Shown: positions 31,763-39,146 of the stretch, one piece after another | Numbering within the stretch: the first letter of the stretch is position 1 | Layout of the letters: every line of letters begins with the position of its first letter | Assembly: GCA_022925895.1 (NCBI GenBank) | Contig: JAKSYS010000602.1 | Span: 1 to 39,146, forward strand | Direction of reading: 5' to 3' | Length of the DNA: 39,146 bases | DNA from: Fragilaria crotonensis | Lineage: Eukaryota > Bacillariophyta > Fragilariophyceae > Fragilariales > Fragilariaceae | Made by a program: the position numbers and the translations under genes | The notes under the pieces: model-generated | Told to the model about the DNA's origin: nothing | Database searches by the model: none | What the model saw: the letters and a program-made list of their open reading frames with translations, nothing else

Positions 31763-33536
31763 ATGACAATGCTGATGAAGCGCTCTTCACGCTTCAATTG
31801 GTTCCTTGTTGTGCTACCGATAGGTGTCACAATCACATTGCTTGTGGATAACGTAAATGGACTAGTTCCCATGAGGTCCTCGACGACGACGTCGACACTT
31901 TTACGTACGAGTCCGCGTTCGCTTTCACTTTCATTTGGTCCTGCATCATCATCATCATCCGCCACAAAAATAACAAAAGCGGCATCCCACTATCGAAATC
32001 GCAATATCAACACCTTGGCGGCATCAGCATCCTCTGCTATTATTGCTGCTGGTCCTGCTGATGATGATGATGGCGATGATATTGATGTCCCTCAGAGCGA
32101 CAAGAAAAGTGCTTCATCGATATCGGCAGCAACCTTCAATCTCATCAAAGCATGTGTCGGAAGTGGCGTTTTGGCACTGCCCTCAGGTCTTGCCCTCATG
32201 ACTGGTCTTCCCAAAGCGTGAGTAATGATTGTTGAGTGCGACTGCTTCTGCCAGTGTTGAGTCATAATGCACGTGTGTTCGGAGCTCCTACTACTACGCA
32301 CACAACACTCACATTGCTTTCCACTCTCACTGCTAATTCAGAGCGATACCTGCATCCATCCTCATCATTGCCATTGGAGGCTTGTCAGCATACACCTTTT
32401 ATATTCTCGGAAGTCTCTGCCACGAACGCAATGCCAACACTCTCGGTGATCTCTGGAAAGACTTGGTGGGCCCCAGTTGGATTGTCGACTTGACCACGTT
32501 TCTCATGACGCTCGGAATATGTCTCAGTTACAGCATCATTATTGGAGATTTCTCATCCGCCCTCCTCAGTGTCGATCGACGTGCCTGTATCCTAGGAATT
32601 ACCTTGACATGTCTCTATCCACTCGCACGGTTGCCATCCCTCGATGCACTCGCACCCGTATCCATGGTCAGCATCATTGGTGTTCTCATTACATGTGCTG
32701 TCATGGTATTTCAATGGACCAAACGTGCCTCACTACTATTCCTGACAACAGCATCAGCATCCACAACAACAACAACAACAACATCTGCTGCTGCAGCTGC
32801 TGTTGTCAGTAATAATCCACTCACGGCACTCGTCCTCATGTCCATGGCTGCTACATCCTACGTATGTCATTTTTCCGCACCAGCACTCTTGCAAAGTTCT
32901 GGAAATAACATGGACGATTACAAACGCATGACCATTTTGGGATTTTCCAGTGTCGCCCTCATCAATGTCATCATCATGTGTGCTGGATTCCTAACGTTTG
33001 GAACACAATGTGCAGGAATTATTCTCAACAGTTACCCATCCTCCAATCCATGGGCCAGTCTCTGTCGTCTCCTCATGCTCATTTCCATTATTGGTGGATA
33101 TCCCATTTTGTTGGGAGGGGCCAAATCGTCCTTGTACAATTTAATCCAAAGTACTCGACAACGACTGCAATTGTCGACTACTTCTACAACTACCAATAAC
33201 TTTCCATCACCCACCATGAATCACATGGTAACAGTTGGACTTTTGGGCAGTGTCACCATGGCATCCATGGTATTGGAAAATGCAGGCTTTGTCGTTGGAT
33301 TCAATGGTGCCACCATGGGATCCGCCATTACCTACATTTTTCCAGCAATTTTGGCAATCAAGGCGAATGCCTTGAAAAAGAAGAATTCGACTACAGTCAC
33401 TACCACATCTACAACTGCCAAGAACAAGATGATACGGCTCCTCAATCCACTCATTCTTGGTTTTGGAATAACATCTGCAATTGCTGGTGGAGCTGTTTCG
33501 ATTGCAAGTGCGTTTGCACCACACTTGTTGCAATAG
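31763..33536 (+). CDS. Amino-acid permease of the SLC38/AA_trans type with possible plastid presequence
   Basis: Join 31763-32217 and 32342-33536 gives 549 residues. The GT-AG intron (GTGAGT donor, TTCAG acceptor) keeps frame. Core motif ATFNLIKACVGSGVLALPSG marks the first membrane helix of Pfam AA_trans. Around ten further hydrophobic segments follow, with Thr/Ala low-complexity loops. The N-terminus is unusual: MTMLMKRSSRFNW, a hydrophobic stretch (FLVVLPIGVTITLLV), then VNG/LVPMRSS and a ~70-residue Ser/Thr/Arg-rich segment before the acidic DDDDGDD run. That is the build of a signal peptide plus transit peptide, with Leu at the +1 site. It probably moves neutral amino acids across a membrane, perhaps a plastid one. 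An upstream in-frame ATG at 31694 is possible; the ATG at 31763 puts the hydrophobic core at the usual distance. Confidence 0.85.
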
Positions 33537-33677
33537 CATGGTAATATTCATATCTCCTTCAAGTATACGTCTCTTTTACTACATACCAATTGTATACTAC
33601 TACTCAGAGTACTGCATTGGAATGGAGTCATTGAGAATGGTTGACTTTTCCCTATAACAACTGGAACACTTAAGACA
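33537..33677. other. Short convergent intergenic region
   Basis: 140 bases between two stop codons (permease + and J protein -). It holds the 3' ends of both genes; no clear polyadenylation motif is seen. Confidence 0.5.
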
Positions 33678-34757
33678 TTATTTCTTTTTGGACGTTTTCT
33701 TGTTCTTCATAATTTGAGCTTGAATTCGTTCAAACGCAGCATCGTCCAGAGGATCGTCGTCGTCGTTATCATTCTTGTTTTTCTTCTTGGAATTGCGTTT
33801 AGTGGATGCTGCTCCACCATATTTTGCTGCCAATCCAGATACCATGGAATCAAATCCCTTTTGACGTTTGGTCGCATCCAATTGCAATGTCAACGATGAT
33901 GATGCATTGTTGTTTTTACCACGAATCTTGCGAATCAATGCTTCAGCCTGTTCGGCTTCCCATTGTGCCTTGGTTTTACGAGCCTTTTTGGTAACAGACG
34001 CTGCTTTACTGTTGTTCTTGTTCTTGTTTGTTGGCGATTTCTGATTCTGTTTGGCAACTTTGGGTGGTGGCGGTGCACTGTCATCATCTTCTGATTCCGT
34101 AGCTTCATCATCATCATCGTCGTCATCGTCGATGTGATCATCGTCGTCATCGTCATCAACTTCTTCCATTGCCTTTTGAAGACATTGTTGGAGTGTCTTG
34201 TTAAGTTGTTTGGTATAATCTGGGACTTGTCCGGATGCAATGGCAGGTTGAAGATAATCCTCCATCCATCGTTGAGCATCTCGTTCGGTGGACAGCATGA
34301 CATTTTGCAACATCTTTCCTACATGTCCCTTGAACATGCGATAGTATTTAAGAACATCGGCCTCTTCTTCTTCCGAGCACTTGTACTTTTCGCTAAAGGC
34401 ATCAATCTTGTTGGTTGTCACGGTCCCGAAAATGGAAGAAAAGTATCGTTTCATATCATTGAAACTATCCTCCTTACCACCACCACCAGTACCAAACTGA
34501 TCATCGTCTGGATCCACAAGTTCACCTGTCTCATCGTATTCCGCTCTCGATTCGGCATTCTTTAAAATTGTATAGGCGACGGTCAGAGCATGGAATTCCG
34601 CTTCCTTTCCAGAAATTTTATCGGGATGACATTGGAGTGATTGGCGATAATAGGCCTTGCGAAGTTGGGCTGCCGTGGCATCCCGTTCGACCCCCAGAAT
34701 CGTATACAGGTCTGATCCTTCTCCAAAGGCAGCTGCAATAATAGTGGCATTCGACAT
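33678..34757 (-). CDS. DNAJC9-like J-domain protein
   Basis: 359 residues from the ATG at 34757 (MSNATIIAAAF); the frame is open further upstream but lacks coding pattern there. The J domain covers residues ~16-80 (DLYTILGVERDATAAQLRKA, then QCHPDK with the HPD triad that stimulates Hsp70). Then come a DNAJC9-type central region (FSSIFGTVTTNKIDAFSEKY, VLKYYRMFKGHVGKML), a long acidic stretch of almost pure Asp, and a Lys-rich tail with AQWEAEQAEALIRKIRGK and repeated basic clusters ending KNKKTSKKK. Human DNAJC9 is a histone H3-H4 co-chaperone of about 260 residues; the longer length here comes from the acidic and basic insertions. A nuclear histone-chaperone role is inferred from this layout. 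No frame breaks. Confidence 0.88.
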   Translation of the reverse strand: MSNATIIAAAFGEGSDLYTILGVERDATAAQLRKAYYRQSLQCHPDKISGKEAEFHALTVAYTILKNAESRAEYDETGELVDPDDDQFGTGGGGKEDSFNDMKRYFSSIFGTVTTNKIDAFSEKYKCSEEEEADVLKYYRMFKGHVGKMLQNVMLSTERDAQRWMEDYLQPAIASGQVPDYTKQLNKTLQQCLQKAMEEVDDDDDDDHIDDDDDDDDEATESEDDDSAPPPPKVAKQNQKSPTNKNKNNSKAASVTKKARKTKAQWEAEQAEALIRKIRGKNNNASSSLTLQLDATKRQKGFDSMVSGLAAKYGGAASTKRNSKKKNKNDNDDDDPLDDAAFERIQAQIMKNKKTSKKK

Positions 34758-35452
34758 TTTTGTTGTTGTTGGGGAATCAAAATGATGTTCGAGGGAAATG
34801 AATCTGTACAACTCTCGTACAAGAGACGATTTATATCTTACACAGTACACAGTATAGTGATGAAGTGAAGTTGTCCGAAAGAATGTGAAGATATTCTGAA
34901 TAATACACTGCTCGATGAATGAAATAATGGGTTTGTTTGTTGGGGTTTTTTTCGTTGCGTTTCATGTATAAATGAATCAACAAAGATAGGAAGCAGCAAC
35001 ACACTCGAAAGCGCGCCAAAACGGAAATTGCGTAGAGGGCCCGTGGTGTCCCATATACAGTAAATAATCGAGCCTCTACACTCTATACTCAAATTGGTGT
35101 AGCTTCTATTGTAGATTGTAGGGTACACCAAATCTATAGGAGAGTAAGTATGTCAAGTAGCGTAGTGCTGGAGTAGCATATATATCAGGACATATGACAA
35201 GATACACGTGCACGATAGCAAACGTCGTGGGCTATCACACCTCGGATCCAAGCCCCCTTTCTACAGAAGGCCATGCTGCCCAGATCCTTACAGGGCATGT
35301 GATAGAGATAGCGCCTCATCAATTAACGTTGATTTATACAATAAATCTTACTTTCTTAATAGCTCCAGGTGTGTCAACTTGTGGCTGCCGATAGTTGAAT
35401 GAATGCATTATTGTATATACGGATGGGATCTGAACATTTGAACGCCACACAT
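34758..35452. other. Intergenic region between J protein and FkbM gene
   Basis: About 700 bases. Frames on both strands are short and show no protein pattern. It holds the promoter of the minus-strand J protein gene and the 3' region of the FkbM gene. No repeats or RNA genes are recognised. Confidence 0.45.
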
Positions 35453-36367
35453 CTATTCTGGTTTTTTGTCCGTGCAATATTGACCACCACTGTCCTTGCA
35501 ATATTTGTCAATGAGCGACATGTCGAGCGGCATTTCAGACTCATGGGCGAACAGAGTGTCACCAAAGTGCACAAGCTTCTTAATAAGTCTGTATCCATGA
35601 TCTGCCAGCTTTTGAGTCAACTTGGCGGAAGGTCGCTCCACTGTTAGGAATCGAAATCTATAGCGTTCCAGGGGAAAAGCATCCATAATATACTCCTCCG
35701 CTCCCTCAACGTCCAGACTGAAGTAGTCAATAACTTTTGGAACATTGAATGTTTCAAATGTCTTCTCCAACTGTGCTGTGTATCGTTCTTCCGTACTTCG
35801 GAGTTTCTTGTTATCAAAGGATTCGCCAGTAATGCCACCCCTGACTCCTCTCATGGCAAACAGTATTTTCTCATCCGCCTGTCCTCCAATGACCGCCCCC
35901 ACCACGGTACAGGACCGAAAGCGACCCAAATCATGCCAATACTCGGGATTCGCTTCAATACACAGACCATTCCAATGGAGATTTCGTTCCAACGAGAATG
36001 TATTCGACAAATGCATATACTTATTGGCAGCCAAGTCGATAAAGTATCCGTTGGTCATATTTTTGGTCAACCACCATATCAGCTTGTCCTGTTGCACTTG
36101 ACCTGTCCATGGTCTATTCTGGACCGGTGGAGGTCCGCCTCGATAAATGTAAACGGGATTCCAGTCGCTAGACTGCAGAGCAGTGCTCATTGTTCCGTCC
36201 AAGGCACTTGACGCATGTGTTGTCGTTGTTGTAGTAGAACGAGATCTGCTGCTGGTCAACTCTGCAATAAGTTCGGCTTGTTGCAAGTACTTGCAGAGTA
36301 ACATAATGTTGAAGCCAACGGCACATGCCAGAAGCACAGAGACTTTTACAATCGGTGGCTTTGACAT
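35453..36367 (-). CDS. FkbM-family methyltransferase with N-terminal membrane anchor
   Basis: 304 residues from the ATG at 36367. This start is preferred to the upstream ATG at 36430 because it places a hydrophobic anchor (VSVLLACAVGFNIMLLC) right after a short basic N-terminus. A Ser/Thr-rich stem follows. The catalytic domain has GYFIDLAANKYMHLSNTFSL (motif I region), GLCIEANPEYWHDL (the Glu that holds the SAM ribose) and VIDYFSLDVEGAEEYIM, the signature of Pfam Methyltransf_21 (FkbM). Members transfer methyl groups to small molecules or sugars. A Golgi-facing type II protein that methylates glycans is likely here, but the acceptor is unknown. The reading frame is intact. Confidence 0.88.
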   Translation of the reverse strand: MSKPPIVKVSVLLACAVGFNIMLLCKYLQQAELIAELTSSRSRSTTTTTTHASSALDGTMSTALQSSDWNPVYIYRGGPPPVQNRPWTGQVQQDKLIWWLTKNMTNGYFIDLAANKYMHLSNTFSLERNLHWNGLCIEANPEYWHDLGRFRSCTVVGAVIGGQADEKILFAMRGVRGGITGESFDNKKLRSTEERYTAQLEKTFETFNVPKVIDYFSLDVEGAEEYIMDAFPLERYRFRFLTVERPSAKLTQKLADHGYRLIKKLVHFGDTLFAHESEMPLDMSLIDKYCKDSGGQYCTDKKPE

Positions 36368-36964
36368 TTCAAAAAGCAAGAGTGGGTAAGTTAACAACCT
36401 ATCAGGATCTTGATGATACTCTGCACTCAATCACTCTCGACTCTCGACAAGCAATGCAACGAACACTTTGCATACTCCGTGCAAAGGTGTGTTTGTTTTA
36501 TGTGTGTGTCGTATTTTTGAAATACAAAAAACTCGTTGATTTCAGAGTCCTACGAGAGGAGTGCTCGAATTACCCCGTACACAACTATTCAATCCAGAGG
36601 AACGTCCATCAATTGATATATTTAGCTATCTTCGCTCCAGTTTCTTTTATGCTTCGGTTTCCCGGACCTCGCACATCGCACAATGGTGACTATACAGGTA
36701 CAAGTATAAACCATATAACGAGACTGCTTTTAGTCAGGTAGTAGTGAGACACTATTTGGAAGTATCGATTATCTACATATGCGTCCACTAAGACTGATCA
36801 TTTGTCACCGTCAAGATTTGTTGTACACACTATTTGAGTAGGAGGTACAGTAGGCTCTTTTTGAAAAGCTGGCGCGGTTCGAGTGCTACGTTGACTGGAA
36901 GGTGCCATAAAATCTTGGCTGCTCCCTTCGAAAAACCCTGACAACAATTGCAATTGCAGAACCC
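36368..36964. other. Divergent intergenic region
   Basis: About 600 bases between the FkbM gene (-) and the DDE gene (+), so it should hold both promoters. A 138-codon + frame (36325-36741) overlaps the FkbM start and has no protein pattern. Nothing else is seen. Confidence 0.5.
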
Positions 36965-39146
36965 ATGGCAAGGAAGCGAAAGGCTTGCACCAATCATATC
37001 AGCACTACACCACCAAAGAAAGGGAGGCGTCCCAGAAAGTATGGTGTATGCGATGCAGTCAGAATGGTACGTTCTTCGTTGAGAAAAGAGTGTTCAAAGT
37101 TCGCCATTTTTTTGTTTCGTTGAACAAGAGTCCGGTTCGTGATTCGCACTTAGTTTGATTTGTCTCTACTGACATTCTGTACTGCTAAAATTTTCGCACC
37201 ACCAGGTCCTCGACAACAATCTGCAATACGACGAAGCAATATGGGCTTGTCGTTTGCATGAATCTCTCACGAAGCAACGCCTCCACTACTTTGTTTCAAA
37301 AGAAGTGAAAAGGAGGAAGAGCATGACGCCCAGTAAATCAAGGGAAGGCATGGTGGTAGCTGTGCCTGAAAGCGGGAGAGGAGAGCGAAGGTGAGGGTGC
37401 CAATGGCGAGGACTCCATAATGGTAACCAGACGTCACCTTTGACGGCGGAATCATTGGGAACAACAACCATTTCCTCCACAAGTGGCACCAGCAGTGAAC
37501 ATTTGTTGGCCTCTGCTGCCGGAAGCAATGGCATAGGTTCTAAGAGAAGGAAGTCCAGAAGATCTCCACGTCAAGCCTCTGAAGCACGCCTTGAAAACAA
37601 AATCAGAAAAGAAAATGCAAGGCACTTCTACACGATGGCTTTCAAGGAAGCAACGCAATACTGCAGGAGAGAAGAACTAGTACTAGCACGCGACCACTGT
37701 CAACAGTGAGACAACCGAGCAATTGATAATCCGATTGAATGAAAGTATGGGATCACAAATGAAAATAGGAAGCTCACAAAAGTACTCTATACAAGCGGTT
37801 GCCGCTGGATTTGCAGGTAAGAGTCCAAAAGAAAGGTCCGGCACCAAGAATTCCAAATGAATTGATGGAGGCTGTCGCAGCTCACGCCGAAGTTAGTCAA
37901 GTGAGTGGTGCTGGTGGCGAACTGAGAGGTCGCGACCTTAAGAGGCTGATTGGAGCTGCAACTGTTGGCACTCAATACGAGGATCAGTTTACCGTTGAGT
38001 CTGTGTGGAGAAAGGTCTGCCGTGAATTTCCTGACAAGCTCCAGGCAGCAAACAAAGTGTGTGTTGATGATGCTCGCTCACAATGGACAACATACCAGAA
38101 CCTGCAGCAGTGGTTTGATGACGCAAAGCAGGACCTCTTTGAATCAGGGCTATGCATTGACCATGAGGTAGGGATGGGGACGGTAAGCTTGTTTCGGAGC
38201 TGGACTTCCGCTCCGAGGAGGTCAAGCGCCGCATCCTGAATATGGATGAAACCCATCATGATCTATCAATCACAGGAGACCGGGGTGGGATGCGTTCCGT
38301 TACGTACCACAATCCACATTTGCAGCGTGGGAGCAAACGAGGTGTGAAGTCATCTCGACATGTTACAGGTGTGTACAAGCGAATGCAGCTGGGGAATCAT
38401 TACCTCCAATGTACATCTTTTGACTCAGGTGCTAAGGTCGATGCAAACTTCCGAGTCAAGACAAAGTGGCTTGAAGGGCTACCAACTGTAACCGGCAGAT
38501 TTGGCTGCCCCACGACTGTTGAATCATCAAGCTTTTTTGCCGTGCGAACCAGAGGATCAATGGATGACACACTAATAAAAAGTTATGTTGAACAAGTTAT
38601 ATTGCCGCTGTTTCCAAACATCTCAAAGCATTCTTCGTTTGATGCAGAAACTGGTAAGTGTATGTTTTGTTGGTTTCTACGACGCAACTATGCTAACTTC
38701 ACTCGTATGAAAAATCAGGAAAACTTCTTGCTGGCCCCGTCATTCTCAAGCTCGATTCTGGTCCTGGTCGTATTGTTGCCTCGCACGAAAGCATATCGAA
38801 GCGAGAGGCGTTTCTCGAGATGGGTCTTATCATCTTGTCTGGCCTACCGAACTCCACCAGCGTGCAGCAAGAGATGGATGCCCTGTATGGGCCATTCAAG
38901 TCTGCTTCGTACGCTCGTGGCGAAATGATTCTCATCGAGAAGATCAAGAATCGAGGCATGCTACGAGCGACGCCGGGTGCAACAGGAGCGTCATCGATCC
39001 TGTCTCTTGATTCGATGACCTCGCTACGATTGTAAATGGAAAGGAGAGCGATGCGCTTTCGATGAAACCCTTCGCAAAGAGCTTTACTAAAGATAAGATT
39101 GTGAGGGCATGGGAAAAGATCGGCTTTGTTCCATTTTACCAGGAAG
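36965..39146 (+). mobile_element. DDE-superfamily transposase-like gene with introns, 3' end outside the window
   Basis: Exon 1 (36965-37066) encodes MARKRKACTNHI and an AT-hook-like basic KKGRRPRKYG. A GT-AG intron at 37067-37205 joins it in frame to VLDNNLQYDEAIWACRLHES. Later pieces change frame near 37400-37440, 37708, 37745, 37780 and 38175; where resolved these are one-base losses in A or G runs. They read KYGITNENRKLT (helix-turn-helix-like), PNELMEAVAAHAEVSQ and VWRKVCREFPDK. The catalytic domain follows: ILNMDETHHDLSITGD (first Asp), an intron at 38654-38718, GPVILKLDSGPGRIVA (second Asp), LPNSTSVQQEMDALYGPFKS (probable third acidic site). The order resembles pogo/Tigger-type DDE_1 enzymes. 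No terminal inverted repeats can be seen because the right end is cut off, and a domesticated gene cannot be ruled out. Confidence 0.7.

Noticed and set aside
33500-33536. ASAFAP at the end of the permease, like the diatom plastid-targeting motif
   Set aside because: The motif works only at the signal-peptide junction near the N-terminus; here it is at the C-terminus and is coincidental.

Overview
The window looks like nuclear DNA of a stramenopile, most likely a diatom. The evidence is: spliced genes with short GT-AG introns (about 65-240 bp); a Ty1/copia element with the diatom-type Gag (RGG-rich, 'GVPLSYV' motif) and 'DSHADTC' protease; a very large Pro/Ser/Thr-rich beta-helix surface protein; DUF229 enzymes; and a transporter with a possible bipartite plastid presequence. 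No species is claimed.

Layout. 1-6110: exactly two copies of a ~3.05 kb non-coding tandem unit, each with an 8-bp minisatellite and a CpG-poor body. 6519-8613 (+): four-exon LtrA-family membrane protein. 9174-15154 (-): one giant secreted beta-helix/PSP-repeat protein split by a one-base frameshift. 15898-20946 (-): a long block with a membrane anchor, an unknown domain, two DUF229 (alkaline-phosphatase-like) modules and a C-terminal SAM methyltransferase, broken by many single-base frameshifts. 21310-28705 (-): a complete Ty1/copia retrotransposon. Its LTRs are identical except for a ~0.7 kb tandem expansion in one of them. 28706-31690: about 3 kb of gene-free DNA with GTAC-rich islands, CpG-poor DNA, hairpins sharing TTCTAGG, and a ~220-bp inverted-repeat element. 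31763-33536 (+): amino-acid permease. 33678-34757 (-): DNAJC9-like J protein. 35453-36367 (-): FkbM-type methyltransferase with membrane anchor. 36965-39146 (+): intron-bearing DDE-transposase-like gene running off the window.

How it fits together. The cellular genes lean to the endomembrane system and cell surface: a secreted beta-helix protein, membrane-anchored DUF229/methyltransferase and FkbM enzymes that plausibly modify glycans, and membrane transport proteins. They are set among repeats and transposons.

Caution on broken genes. Every frame break I could resolve by hand (nine in the copia element, about nine in the DUF229 block, one in the beta-helix gene, about three in the DDE gene) is explained by loss of one base, in most cases from a homopolymer run. 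None needs an inserted base or a nonsense substitution. The copia LTRs are identical outside the expansion, so the element should be young. Sequencing error in a long-read assembly is therefore a better explanation than real decay. I keep the pieces as observed and mark the breaks.
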